In this document: piece by piece, positions 1 through 9,359 of the stretch
How the letters are laid out: every line of letters starts with the position of its first letter
Numbering within the stretch: position 1 is the stretch's first letter
From: JANSWY01 sp965228955
Lineage (GTDB): Bacteria > Bacteroidota > Bacteroidia > Cytophagales > Cyclobacteriaceae
NCBI GenBank assembly: GCA_965228955.1
Contig: OZ245848.1
Span: 5,642,001-5,706,000, forward strand
DNA: 64,000 nt
Direction of reading: 5' to 3'
Notes under the pieces: model-generated
Seen by the model: the letters and a program-made list of their open reading frames with translations, nothing else
What the model was told of the DNA's origin: nothing
The model's database searches: none
Translations under genes and position numbers: made by a program

Positions 1-1915
1 GAAAACCACATTATTGCAAGTAGTATTACTACTTACTGTGCATTGCGCTGTATTTGCACAAATTGACCTCTCAGTAGAAGCAAGCAGAACTGAAGGTGTA
101 GCTCCATTATATGTATTCTTTGACGCAACTTCCTCATCAGGACTCTCAGATGGAAATGATCTGGTAAACTCCGACTTCTCCTGGAACTTTGACCAAAACG
201 ACACAGACCCCAATGGAAACTGGGAAATCACAAAAGGTATGGTTGCCGGTCACGTTTTTGAAGCTCCCGGAACTTATGAAGTCTCGTGCACCCTAACTGC
301 TCCGGATGGAACCACAGACACAGAAACCATTTCAATAACAGTCACTGAATTTTCTGGTACCACTTACTATGTCTCAGAAGATGGTTCAGATGCCAATGAT
401 GGCTTATCAGAAGCAAATGCCTGGGAAACTGCCCAATTTGCATTCCAACAGATAGATGGAAATGATCAGGTGCTATTCCGAAGAGGTAATTCATTTTCCG
501 GGCTTAGCCAAAATCTGGATAACATTAACAATGGGCCAATCATAATAGGTGCCTATGGGTCTTCAGAAGAGGAAAAACCAATTATTATCAGTGATGATGG
601 AGTAGTTATCAATATCAGAAACTCTTCCAATATCAGGGTAATGGATTTGCATATCATCACAACAGGTGAAGGTGTCACCACTGGCTTTGCATCAGAAAAC
701 TCAGAAAACATCCTGGCCCTTCGACTTGAAATTGAGCAAACCAGCAACAGGACGTTATACCAGGATGAAGCAACTCTTCTCGGAGTATTTGATTGCTATC
801 TTCATGATTTTGGAGTGCTAGCGATTTTTTCTGGTAGCAGCACACGCTTTTCTTTTGTTGGAAATGAGGTCGATAACCTTCTTGGTGCTCCTCAACCAGA
901 ACATGGTATGAGAATCCAGGAAGGTGAAAAGCAATTTATTGCTCACAATACACTTACCAGATTGGATGATACTAAAACTGCCATGACAATCAGAGGTGAG
1001 GGTCAAAGACATGTGATGGTGTATCGCAATAAAATGGACAGAATCCTGGGAGTAAACCCTACCAATGCTCAATCTGTACAGGCCATTTCATATGTGGTTT
1101 TGGAAGGAAATTACATAGGTCATAATGAGGATTACATCGGAAATGATTTCGAACCGACAATCAATGGTATCAACATAGAAGCTACAAGAATAGCCATCAG
1201 AAACAATATCATTGATGGCTATAGAAACGCCATTTTTGTTGGACACGATTACAATGGTGTAGTTTCCGGCTGGGTAGATGTTTACCACAATACCATTCAC
1301 TGGAGACCAGTAACGGAATACAGCAGCACTTCAGGAAAAATTGTCAATGTGAGGGATGTTTCAAATGTCAATATTCAAAACAATCTCATCTCTGCTTCAA
1401 ATGAAAGTGATATTATCGTAGTAAATGATGACGATGGAAGCACAGATATAAGTTTCTCTAATAATCTGGTCACCTCCACCCCTGGTTACGCAACCGCATC
1501 ATTACCTAACTCTGCTGCTCATCAAAATAACATTGTGAACTACAGAATATTAGAAGAAAGCCCAGCAATTGGGATGGGAGATGGAACTGTTCCGGTATTC
1601 TTCGATATCAACAATAACCCTAGAACAACTTATGATGTAGGTGCATATGAGTACACTGAGTCTTCCACAATTACCCAATCCAGGGATATTGAATCCTTTC
1701 AGCATGCATACCCAAACCCATTCACAAATTCAGTTACTTTTAAGAATACAAGCCATTTTGCTAAAATTCTCGTATACGATATTGCCGGATCTTTAGTATT
1801 TCAATCTTCAATGGAATCTGAGACGGTAGATCTTTCTTTTTTGAAGTCAGGAGTTTACAGTGTTGTGATAGCTGATAATGGAGAAAGACATCAGTATAGA
1901 ATAGTTAAAAATTAG
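1..1915 (+). CDS. Secreted PKD / beta-helix protein with T9SS sorting domain (5' end just outside window)
   Basis: The frame is open to the window edge and base 1 (G) followed by AAA ACC ACA is consistent with an ATG whose last base is position 1, giving a normal signal peptide that ends in CAVFAQ. After it comes a PKD-like domain (about residues 20-110, with a PxxVxFDA-type start and the GxYxVxCT strand), then a right-handed parallel beta-helix region (about 115-520, many NNxI repeats and a DVGAYEY end typical of choice-of-anchor or pectate-lyase-like surface proteins). The last 75 residues form a type A T9SS C-terminal domain (YPNPFTNSV, then LxxGVYxV, ending RIVKN). It is predicted to be exported across the outer membrane by type IX secretion. 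The substrate is unknown; a polysaccharide lyase or adhesin role is possible. Confidence 0.85.
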   Translation, partial: KTTLLQVVLLLTVHCAVFAQIDLSVEASRTEGVAPLYVFFDATSSSGLSDGNDLVNSDFSWNFDQNDTDPNGNWEITKGMVAGHVFEAPGTYEVSCTLTAPDGTTDTETISITVTEFSGTTYYVSEDGSDANDGLSEANAWETAQFAFQQIDGNDQVLFRRGNSFSGLSQNLDNINNGPIIIGAYGSSEEEKPIIISDDGVVINIRNSSNIRVMDLHIITTGEGVTTGFASENSENILALRLEIEQTSNRTLYQDEATLLGVFDCYLHDFGVLAIFSGSSTRFSFVGNEVDNLLGAPQPEHGMRIQEGEKQFIAHNTLTRLDDTKTAMTIRGEGQRHVMVYRNKMDRILGVNPTNAQSVQAISYVVLEGNYIGHNEDYIGNDFEPTINGINIEATRIAIRNNIIDGYRNAIFVGHDYNGVVSGWVDVYHNTIHWRPVTEYSSTSGKIVNVRDVSNVNIQNNLISASNESDIIVVNDDDGSTDISFSNNLVTSTPGYATASLPNSAAHQNNIVNYRILEESPAIGMGDGTVPVFFDINNNPRTTYDVGAYEYTESSTITQSRDIESFQHAYPNPFTNSVTFKNTSHFAKILVYDIAGSLVFQSSMESETVDLSFLKSGVYSVVIADNGERHQYRIVKN

Positions 1916-1927
1916 AAAGGAGAATAC

Positions 1928-2692
1928 ATGTCGATAACCAAAGAGTCTGAATTAACCGGAATGAAAGAAGTGAGTGAGGCAGTTGCTAACACATTAAGAC
2001 TGATGCGGGAATATGCTCAAATTGGGATGTCCACAAAGGAGCTTGATGAATATGGTGGTTCCGTTTTGAAGAGTTATGGTGCTGTTTCCGCTCCAAATAA
2101 GACTTACGATTTCCCGGGACATACTTGCATTAGTGTTAATGAAGAAGCTGCTCATGGTATTCCATCTCAATACAAAATTCTAAAAGAAAGCGACTTAGTC
2201 AATATTGATGTCTCTGCTGAATTGAATGGGTTTTGGTCGGATAATGGTGGGTCATTTGTGCTTGGCAAGGATCTTTATAAGCATCAGCCCTTGGTAGATG
2301 CCTCTAGAAATATTCTTAAAACAGCGATTAGTCAAATTAAAGGAGGCGTTAAGATTGCAGATATTGGCCACATCATAGAATCTGAAGCAAGAAAATCCGG
2401 ATTCAAGGTGATCAAAAATCTTGCTGGTCATGGAGTTGGAAGAAGCTTGCATGAAGATCCTGAAAATATTCTGAATTATAGAGTCAGGACAAATAGAGAG
2501 CGATTTAAGAAAAATACTACAGTTGCTATTGAGACATTCATTTCTACAAAATCTACTGTTGCTGTTCAACTGGAAGATGGCTGGACTTTAGTAGGAGATA
2601 AAGGAGGGTTTGTCACACAACATGAACATACCATTTTAGTCACGGACAACAAGCCGGTTATATTGACTGAAAGTAATGGAATTTGGGAGTAA
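1928..2692 (+). CDS. Type I methionine aminopeptidase-like protein (M24 family)
   Basis: A 254-residue cytosolic protein of the M24 pita-bread fold. All expected ligands and catalytic residues can be placed: H76 in AAHGIP, metal ligands D94 (NIDVS) and D105 (SDNGGSF), H168 in GHGVG, H175 in SLHEDP, E202 in ETF and E233 in QHEHT. It therefore should remove N-terminal methionine or act as a related aminopeptidase. It lies 12 bases after the secreted protein and has a clear purine-rich ribosome binding site (AAAGGAGA), unusual for this phylum. Since most Bacteroidota carry a housekeeping map in the ribosomal protein cluster, this copy is probably a second, non-essential paralogue. Confidence 0.88.
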   Translation: MSITKESELTGMKEVSEAVANTLRLMREYAQIGMSTKELDEYGGSVLKSYGAVSAPNKTYDFPGHTCISVNEEAAHGIPSQYKILKESDLVNIDVSAELNGFWSDNGGSFVLGKDLYKHQPLVDASRNILKTAISQIKGGVKIADIGHIIESEARKSGFKVIKNLAGHGVGRSLHEDPENILNYRVRTNRERFKKNTTVAIETFISTKSTVAVQLEDGWTLVGDKGGFVTQHEHTILVTDNKPVILTESNGIWE

Positions 2693-2712
2693 ATTTTGAT
2701 TAGTCGGAATTG

Positions 2713-5121
2713 ATGGGATTTGTTTACAATAATGCTCCGATATTTTTTAGAGAATTTAAGAGGTATCTCTATAAGCACATTTTGCATGTTCTTATTAGTT
2801 CTCTAGGACTGAGTATCGGTATCATTTGCTGTATTGCTGCTTATTTCTGGAATGCTTACAACTATGAGTTCGACTCAGTTTTCAAAGATAGAGATGTAGA
2901 AAATATATACACCATTCACACAAAATGGCAAATGGGTTCTGGAGTTGGCAGAAATATGTTTGCCCCTTTTGGACTTGGCCCGGCCTTGCAAGCAGAAGTT
3001 CCATCAGTTAGAAATTATGCTCGATATGTACTAGATGGTGGTCAAGTTATACAGCAAACAGAACGTCTCAATGAAATAATTTCATTCACGGATCCATCAT
3101 TATTCGAGATATTCAAATTTGAGATCATTCAAGGCACCTCAGAATCAATTTCCGAACCCCAAAATGCCATAATAAATCAATCAATGTCCAGGAAACTGTT
3201 TGGAGTTGAGAATGCAACAGGGAAAAAACTAAAAATTCAATTTGAAAATAGAGAACTAGATTTCATTATAACTGGAGTCTATAAAGACATGCCACAAAAC
3301 AGCAGTTTTACTGTTGGTATAATCCTTAATATCAAACATTACCTGGATCTCCATAATTTAACCAATAACGATTGGTCTAGTTGGCGAACTCCAACGACCT
3401 TTATAGAATTAAATAATCCCGAAGCTTTACAACAAATAGATCTAAATCATTATCTAGATATACGACTTAAAGCCCAGGGATATGGTGATGACACTGAAGA
3501 ATACATTCTTACTCCTTTTAAGGCTTGGTTCACGGAAGATGAAATATTGGGTAATTATACCAACGTAAGAATGTCTGAATCACCTATGCGGTCGGCATCA
3601 ATTTTAGCTGTAATTCTTCTTTTTCTTGCATGCCTCAATTTAACCTACGTAACGATAATTTTGTCAATTGATAAGGCCAGGAAGATTGGGATAAAGAGAA
3701 TTCTAGGAGCACAAAGACAAGTTATTGCGATAGAATCGATAATTGAATCAATAATGTTAGTTGTGCTTTCCCTTATCCTAGCTCTGGGTATTTCAAAAAT
3801 ACTGCTGCCTATATTTTTTGACTTACTGGCGGAATTTAATGAAGGCAAAATGTGGACAGATCTTAATTTTGATATTTCACAAATAAGCTTCCCCAAGTTC
3901 ATTATCGCTATTTTGTGTATAATTTTTTTCTCGGTAATAACCTCAGGGGTTTATCCAATGATATATGCTAAAAAAATAGAACCTCTTGCCCTTTTAACCA
4001 GAAATACTCAAAAAAGAGGATCGAATATTATTGTTAATTCTATTACTACAATGCAGTTAGCTTGTTTAGTAGGCTCATTAACAGTTGCTACTTCTTTTTG
4101 GATGAATTCGAATTATCAAGAAAATTTTGATTTTGGATTTAACAAAGAAGGAGTACTTTCTCTTAAAGTCACTCAAACTGGCAAACTTGATTTATTTAAG
4201 AAGTCAGTACAAAACATGCCTGATGTAAATGTTGTTGGGACTACCAATGCTCTTTTTGGAATAACAGATTTGCCAACAAAAATTGAATTAGTTGGTACTG
4301 GAGAATACAACGTTAAAGTATATGACATTGGAGAAAACTTTTTTGAAGTGTTTGAAATGCAAATCACCCAAGGACAAGGTCTTTCAAATTCTGCAGTTGA
4401 AGGTGTTGTTGTTAATGAGAAGTTTGTAGATCTTGTTGGAGATCACTTCATGTTGAATGGCCAAATAAATCTTTTCGATACCAAAAAACGAATAGTCGGA
4501 GTGGTAGCAAACCATATAGATAACCCCTATAGACAGAAAGAAGCTGTACCCAGCATTTTTTATATAGGCCAAAAACCGAATAGTTTGTTAATTAAATCAA
4601 ATTCGCCACAACAATTAGATGATCTGGAAGCGAACCTAGAAGAAAAGTGGTCTACATTATTTCCTTATGAAGAGTTCAATAGTAGCTCCATTGAAAATGT
4701 TTTTTTGGGACGAGCCAGAACCAATAACCAAAGTATTAGTCGGTTTTTTTTATTCATCACATTAATTTCATTGATCCTAGGCCTATCGCAATTGATTTCG
4801 ATAATTAAGTTTAATGTAATCAAGAGGACCAAAGAGATTGCAATCAAATTAATCTTGGGGTCAAACCTTCGTAATGTAGCTATTGAAATTAGTCATGACT
4901 TATTGGTTGTGATATTTATAGCTAGCATTACTGGTGGAGCAGCAGGCTATTATGCAAGTCAAAGAATGCTGGCATCAACTTATATTAATTACTACGACCC
5001 TCCTCTGCTAGTACCTATTGTTTCAGGAACGTTAGTTGCAGTAACTGGATTTGTGCTTTCGGTTGTAACAACAATAAAACTTGCAAATTTGAACCCGGTT
5101 TCTTTATTAAGAAATGAATAA
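2713..5121 (+). CDS. FtsX/MacB-like ABC transporter permease
   Basis: An 803-residue inner membrane protein with the layout of Bacteroidota FtsX-domain permeases: an N-terminal membrane segment (about 25-48), a periplasmic MacB_PCD-type domain, a first FtsX block of three membrane segments (about 295-420, containing the KARKIGIKRILGA coupling motif), then a second membrane segment, second periplasmic domain and second FtsX block near the C-terminus (with KRTKEIAIKLILGS). ATG at 2713 is preferred over the TTG one codon earlier. Such permeases export peptides, antibiotics or act in lipoprotein or cell-envelope stress responses together with an ATPase. No ATPase gene is next to it, so it is an orphan permease whose partner must be elsewhere. 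Confidence 0.88.
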   Translation: MGFVYNNAPIFFREFKRYLYKHILHVLISSLGLSIGIICCIAAYFWNAYNYEFDSVFKDRDVENIYTIHTKWQMGSGVGRNMFAPFGLGPALQAEVPSVRNYARYVLDGGQVIQQTERLNEIISFTDPSLFEIFKFEIIQGTSESISEPQNAIINQSMSRKLFGVENATGKKLKIQFENRELDFIITGVYKDMPQNSSFTVGIILNIKHYLDLHNLTNNDWSSWRTPTTFIELNNPEALQQIDLNHYLDIRLKAQGYGDDTEEYILTPFKAWFTEDEILGNYTNVRMSESPMRSASILAVILLFLACLNLTYVTIILSIDKARKIGIKRILGAQRQVIAIESIIESIMLVVLSLILALGISKILLPIFFDLLAEFNEGKMWTDLNFDISQISFPKFIIAILCIIFFSVITSGVYPMIYAKKIEPLALLTRNTQKRGSNIIVNSITTMQLACLVGSLTVATSFWMNSNYQENFDFGFNKEGVLSLKVTQTGKLDLFKKSVQNMPDVNVVGTTNALFGITDLPTKIELVGTGEYNVKVYDIGENFFEVFEMQITQGQGLSNSAVEGVVVNEKFVDLVGDHFMLNGQINLFDTKKRIVGVVANHIDNPYRQKEAVPSIFYIGQKPNSLLIKSNSPQQLDDLEANLEEKWSTLFPYEEFNSSSIENVFLGRARTNNQSISRFFLFITLISLILGLSQLISIIKFNVIKRTKEIAIKLILGSNLRNVAIEISHDLLVVIFIASITGGAAGYYASQRMLASTYINYYDPPLLVPIVSGTLVAVTGFVLSVVTTIKLANLNPVSLLRNE

Positions 5122-5138
5122 CACCGACCATTTTTAAT

Positions 5139-6152
5139 ATGAAAACAATCGTATTCTTAATTGCATTGTGCACCATCAACCTATCATGCGATTCCCAAAC
5201 AAATAGACCTTTGATTGATACCAAACTTAAAATCATCCACCACGACTCAAAAGGCAACTATTGGTTTGCTTCAGAGGAAAAGGGTCTATTTCTCTACAAT
5301 GGAGACACTTTTTCAAATTACATACTGAAAGATAAAACTGTAGACTATCGAATACTAAGTGTTCAGGAAGATGCTCTAGGTAATATCTATTTTGATACTC
5401 CTGCAGGTGTTTTAAAATTTGAGAGGAAAAGCCTGGAATCCATTCCTGTATCCAAAACCATTAGAACAGATTGGACCAACATCAAAAATCCACTTTGGTT
5501 CCGAGCCGGTTGGAATCACGATGGTCCATTTTTATATGATGGGGATAGCCTAGTTCAGTTCAAGCTCCCTAGAATTCCAATGGAAGAGGAGTTCCGAGCA
5601 AAATACCCAAATGTCTCATTCGACCCATACGGCATTTACTATCTATTCAAAGACAGCAAAGATCATCTTTGGATGGGAACTTCCAGCCTTGGAATATTTC
5701 ACTTTGACGGCAAAAAAGTCCGCTGGATGTATGAAGATCATCTTACAGAGACACCAAATGGAGGAGCATTTGGAATCCGTTCTATTGCGGAAGACTTAGA
5801 AGGCAACTACTGGATTTGTAACGCCAACTATAAATATGAAATAACCGATATCAATTCTTCAAACACAGAATTGATTTACAAAAAAAAACCTGGATTCCCA
5901 GGACAAGAACGCCTCTACTTTATGCAAATCATACCTGATAAAAATGGAAATCTCTGGATGCAAACATTCGATCAGGGGCTTTGGAAAAATGATGGTGAAC
6001 AACTAGCTAAAATCAAAATTGATTACAAAGGCAAAAACTATACTCCCACCTCAATTTTCATTGACAATAATGGCTTGATTTGGTTAGGCACAAATAATGA
6101 TGGATTGTATAAGTTTGATGGCAGCAGGTTTGAGAAGTTTCTAATACCATAA
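5139..6152 (+). CDS. Two-component-regulator-propeller-like lipoprotein
   Basis: A 337-residue protein with a lipoprotein signal (LSC, Cys at about residue 17) so it should be anchored in the envelope. It contains repeated Reg_prop-like blades with the pattern D-x-x-G-x-x-W-x-G/A-T-x-x-x-G-L-x-x-(Y/F)-(N/D)-G, for example around residues 36-52, 175-190 and at the very end (WLGTNNDGLYKFDG). This propeller is best known as the periplasmic sensor of hybrid two-component systems, but here there is no kinase part, so it is a free-standing propeller. It starts 17 bases after the permease stop and may be cotranscribed. Function unknown; ligand binding is plausible. Confidence 0.72.
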   Translation: MKTIVFLIALCTINLSCDSQTNRPLIDTKLKIIHHDSKGNYWFASEEKGLFLYNGDTFSNYILKDKTVDYRILSVQEDALGNIYFDTPAGVLKFERKSLESIPVSKTIRTDWTNIKNPLWFRAGWNHDGPFLYDGDSLVQFKLPRIPMEEEFRAKYPNVSFDPYGIYYLFKDSKDHLWMGTSSLGIFHFDGKKVRWMYEDHLTETPNGGAFGIRSIAEDLEGNYWICNANYKYEITDINSSNTELIYKKKPGFPGQERLYFMQIIPDKNGNLWMQTFDQGLWKNDGEQLAKIKIDYKGKNYTPTSIFIDNNGLIWLGTNNDGLYKFDGSRFEKFLIP

Positions 6153-6186
6153 TCCAAGAACTATGAACTAAAAACCAAAAACTACT

Positions 6187-6933
6187 ATGCCCATCTACGA
6201 CAAAATAGGAATCAACTATTCCACCCAAAGACAAACCGATCCCAGGATAGCGGCACAACTACACAAAGAACTATCAGGAGCAACAAAAATCCTCAACATA
6301 GGTGCTGGCACAGGATCATACGAGCCGGAAAACATGGGCTTAATTGCTCTGGAACCTTCTCTTGAAATGATTAGCCAGCGGAAACCTGGTTCGCATCCAG
6401 TAGTGCAGGGTTTTGCGGATAACCTCCCGTTTGAAGAAAATTCATTCTCTCATACCATGACAGTTTTGTCCATGCATCATTGGCAAAACAGAACCAAAGC
6501 ATTTGAAGAAATCAATAGAGTTACAACTGATAAGTTTGTGGCAATCTCATGGAATTCGGATATCAACCCATTTTGGTTAACCCTGGATTATTTCCCAGAA
6601 ATATTTGAAATTGATCAGGGTATTTTCCCGGATTTAGAAGAACTGAAAAACCACTTTGACAATGTAAAAATCACTCCTTTAATGATTCCAGAAGACTGCA
6701 TAGATGGATTTCTTGCTGCTTACTGGAAAAGACCAGAAGCGTATTTACACGAACATGTTCGAAACTCAATCTCATCGTTTTCTAAAATCACAAGATTAGA
6801 AGAAGGACTGCAAAAACTACAAAAGGACCTGGATTCTGGAGAATGGCAAAAGAAAAATAGCGACCTTCTTGACAAAACAGAACTTGATGTTGGTTATCAA
6901 TTGATTACTGCATCAATAAGACAACCCAAATGA
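6187..6933 (+). CDS. Class I SAM-dependent methyltransferase
   Basis: A 248-residue soluble protein with methyltransferase motif I (LNIGAGTGSYEPE, about residues 36-48) for S-adenosylmethionine binding, an acidic motif II (ALEPS), and the region FADNLPFEENSFSHTMTV typical of the Methyltransf_11 family. The C-terminal half looks like the lid seen in ubiquinone or tocopherol-type small-molecule methyltransferases. The substrate cannot be read from sequence. Its stop overlaps the start of the next gene by four bases (ATGA), so the two are translationally coupled, which suggests that the methyltransferase and the oxidoreductase act in the same small pathway. Confidence 0.85.
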   Translation: MPIYDKIGINYSTQRQTDPRIAAQLHKELSGATKILNIGAGTGSYEPENMGLIALEPSLEMISQRKPGSHPVVQGFADNLPFEENSFSHTMTVLSMHHWQNRTKAFEEINRVTTDKFVAISWNSDINPFWLTLDYFPEIFEIDQGIFPDLEELKNHFDNVKITPLMIPEDCIDGFLAAYWKRPEAYLHEHVRNSISSFSKITRLEEGLQKLQKDLDSGEWQKKNSDLLDKTELDVGYQLITASIRQPK

Positions 6934-7868
6934 AAAAAGCCGTAATCACAAAATTCGGAGACTCCTCCGTCATCTCAATAATAGAGGCTGATACCCCCAA
7001 ACTGGCTAAAGACGAAGTACTAGTCAAAGTGAAAGCTGCTGCTCTCAACCCTAAAGATATCCTCATCCGAAAAGGCAAATTCAAAAAATTCTCAGGCAAG
7101 AAATTTCCCCAGGGCATAGGTTTCGACTTTTCTGGAATAATTGAAAAAACCAATAACCCAAGTTTTCAAAAAGGAGATGCGGTTTTTGGCATGATCAATG
7201 GCTGGCACGGTCGCTGTTGCGCAGAATATGTCAATGTGAAAACAACTGAATTATTCCTGAAACCAGATAACATCTCATTCCATGAAGCAGCTGGAATTCC
7301 TTTAGCTGCTCAAACAGCTTTACAAGCATTAAGAAATTCCGGAAAGCTTAAGTCGGGACAAAAAGTATTGATAAATGGTGCATCCGGAGGTGTTGGCACA
7401 CTGGCGATACAGATTGCAAGAGAATTGGGAGCCGAAGTAACCACTGTCTCCAGCGGCAAAAACTTAGATTTCTGCGAATCTCTTGGTAGCAATGAAACAC
7501 TATCCTACGAGAAAATCGATATCCGAAAAATTGACCGTCAGTTCAATCTGTTCTTTGATGTCTTTGGGAATTATGATTTCAGTAAAGTCAATCATCTTCT
7601 TAGCAACAAGGGAAGGTATGTGACCACTGTGCCAAAACCATCAATTATTAAGGAGCAACTGAAAAACCCTTTTAGAAGTAAGAAGGCAAAATTGGTTGTA
7701 GTGAAATCGAAGAGTTCAGATTTAGAATGGCTTGCTGGAAAGTTGACGTCTGATAAGTTGAAATCAGTCATTGATAAAGTACTACCATTAGATCAGATAA
7801 AAGAAGCTCAGGAATATATTGAGACGAAAAGAGCGAAGGGTAAGGTTGTAATAGATCTGGAGATGTGA
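6930..7868 (+). CDS. Zinc-independent MDR-family NAD(P)H oxidoreductase (quinone reductase-like)
   Basis: A 312-residue medium-chain dehydrogenase/reductase. The N-terminal GroES-like half has the GFDFSGII motif and lacks the zinc-binding cysteines and histidines of classic alcohol dehydrogenases. The Rossmann half carries the nucleotide-binding loop NGASGGVGTLAIQIA (about residues 147-161). The C-terminal segment with AKGKVVI is typical of quinone oxidoreductases (ADH_zinc_N_2 type). It overlaps the upstream methyltransferase by ATGA. Likely NADPH-dependent reduction of a quinone or enone; physiological substrate unknown. Confidence 0.85.
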   Translation: MKKAVITKFGDSSVISIIEADTPKLAKDEVLVKVKAAALNPKDILIRKGKFKKFSGKKFPQGIGFDFSGIIEKTNNPSFQKGDAVFGMINGWHGRCCAEYVNVKTTELFLKPDNISFHEAAGIPLAAQTALQALRNSGKLKSGQKVLINGASGGVGTLAIQIARELGAEVTTVSSGKNLDFCESLGSNETLSYEKIDIRKIDRQFNLFFDVFGNYDFSKVNHLLSNKGRYVTTVPKPSIIKEQLKNPFRSKKAKLVVVKSKSSDLEWLAGKLTSDKLKSVIDKVLPLDQIKEAQEYIETKRAKGKVVIDLEM

Positions 7869-7920
7869 GCAGTCTCAACCTAAATGATTAGATTAGATAC
7901 CGAATTAAAAACCCTTCCAC

Positions 7921-8184
7921 ATGGCCAACAACATCAAATGGAATATTAACTACTATGCTTCAATCATCCTGGCAATCTGGTTTATGCTGACCAGCTCATT
8001 CTGGGCTTACCTGCTTAATGTATTTCTGTCATTTCCAGCTGCCCTGATTAGCTTACTACTTTGGTGGTTAGGAAAAAGGTATGATGAAAACCTTAAACGC
8101 TACAGGTATGTTATTATAATACTGGGGATTGGAGTAGTATTTTCAATAATGTCCTTCATTCTGCTCAGTGTTCTGGATAAATAA
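7921..8184 (+). CDS. Small two-span membrane protein
   Basis: An 87-residue hydrophobic protein with three likely membrane segments (about 9-27, 29-48 and 62-84) separated by a basic stretch GKRYDENLKRYR. I do not recognise a family. It is followed after 13 bases by another small membrane protein and then directly by an AraC regulator, so the three look like one operon. The arrangement suggests that the membrane proteins respond to, or are controlled with, the same signal as the regulator. Function not assignable. Confidence 0.6.
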   Translation: MANNIKWNINYYASIILAIWFMLTSSFWAYLLNVFLSFPAALISLLLWWLGKRYDENLKRYRYVIIILGIGVVFSIMSFILLSVLDK

Positions 8185-8197
8185 TAAATCATTAAAC

Positions 8198-8395
8198 ATG
8201 AACATAATCCTCCTGGCTGTCCTCAAAGTAGCAACTGTTCTAATAGGCCTTGGTTTATCTATTTGGTGCATTTTCAAAGGCATGGCTGGTAACGATAAAG
8301 GAATTATGAAATTAGGAGTAAAATATCTACTTCTGATGTTCGCCGCACTTGGGGTTATCACCCTAATTGAGCTAATCATTGGTTATAACGTCTAA
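8198..8395 (+). CDS. Small hydrophobic membrane protein, 65 residues
   Basis: ATG at 8198 (MNIILLAVLK) is chosen over the upstream in-frame GTG that would overlap the previous gene. The protein has two membrane segments (about residues 2-24 and 41-62) joined by a short GMAGNDKGIMK loop. No family recognised. The stop codon lies one base before the GTG start of the AraC gene, indicating an operon with translational coupling. Confidence 0.58.
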   Translation: MNIILLAVLKVATVLIGLGLSIWCIFKGMAGNDKGIMKLGVKYLLLMFAALGVITLIELIIGYNV

Positions 8396-8396
8396 G

Positions 8397-9272
8397 GTGG
8401 AAATTGCCAATATCACATTCAACCGCAGCAAACACCCTGGAATTGAATTTGATTTTCTGGCGTTAGATGAATTAATCAATATCAAAGGACTGGAGCACAG
8501 TCCCCTTGACCACCACCATGTCAACTTCTACATCCTGATCCTTGTGACTACTGGATCTTCAAAACACAGTATCGACTTCAAAGATCACCCCATCAAAAAA
8601 GGATCGATCGTCACCATAAGAAAAGATCAGTTTCATAAATATCATCACTCTGACGTAAAAGGTTTCAATCTCCTATTCACCGAAGAATTTGTAGTCAGCT
8701 ACATCGAAAAATCAAGTGCCAACAAAATCTCCGAACTTTTCAATGAGCTCCTGTATAACCAGGTCACAGATCTTGATGCTGCTTCCTATGAGGAATTATT
8801 TACCATCAGCAGCCAGATTAAAACAGAATTTGAAAAGTCGCATGACGATCATACTTCAGGCATTATCAGAAATCTATTACAAGTCCTGATTAGTAAGCTT
8901 CACCGAATCAGAAAGCCAATAGTTAGTTTAGAAAATGATCATAAGTACATCTCTCAATTCATTGAATTTCAAAACCTGGTTGAAAAGCATTGCTCAGAAT
9001 CCCGATCTGTTTCTTTTTATGCGGACAAGCTCAATGTTACTCCAAAAACCATCAACAACATTTCACAAAGCGTTATTAAAAAACCACCTAAAACATTCAT
9101 AGACGAGGTTTTAATCTTACAAATCAAACGTCAGTTAATTAATTCTTCTGTTACCGTAAAGGAAATCGCATACAACTCCGGGTTTGGTGAGCCTACCAAT
9201 TTATTTAAGTTCTTCAAACGATACACAGGAGAAACACCAGAATCCTTCAGAAATAAATTTTTAGTATCCTAA
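8397..9272 (+). CDS. AraC-family transcriptional regulator (copy A)
   Basis: About 291 residues with an N-terminal cupin-like sensor domain (DHHHVNFYILILV, then KKGSIVTIRKDQFHKY) and a C-terminal AraC double helix-turn-helix (about 190-290; VKEIAYNSGFGEPTNLFKFFKRYTG followed by TPESFR). No ATG is available at the front; GTG at 8397, immediately after the preceding stop, is the best start, with TTG at 8379 as an alternative. It is clearly paralogous to the regulator at 29155-30030: the two share the sensor layout (Q/KxH...NFxxLLFTE) and the YADxLN(V/I)T helix. Each sits just upstream of a double NTF2-domain protein, the likely target gene. Confidence 0.88.
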   Translation: MEIANITFNRSKHPGIEFDFLALDELINIKGLEHSPLDHHHVNFYILILVTTGSSKHSIDFKDHPIKKGSIVTIRKDQFHKYHHSDVKGFNLLFTEEFVVSYIEKSSANKISELFNELLYNQVTDLDAASYEELFTISSQIKTEFEKSHDDHTSGIIRNLLQVLISKLHRIRKPIVSLENDHKYISQFIEFQNLVEKHCSESRSVSFYADKLNVTPKTINNISQSVIKKPPKTFIDEVLILQIKRQLINSSVTVKEIAYNSGFGEPTNLFKFFKRYTGETPESFRNKFLVS

Positions 9273-9359
9273 TCACCAACTTTCCGATTTCTACAGTCCG
9301 GAATCCATTTCTGACCTTTTGAAGCAGGGCTGATCAAGCCACCTTTGCTAAAAAACAAA

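Noticed and set aside
2713..5121. MacAB-type export operon
   Set aside because: No ATPase or membrane-fusion protein gene lies beside the permease, so only the permease can be claimed.
8168..8197. GTG start of the small membrane protein at 8198
   Set aside because: It overlaps the preceding gene and would add ten residues without membrane character before a good ATG.
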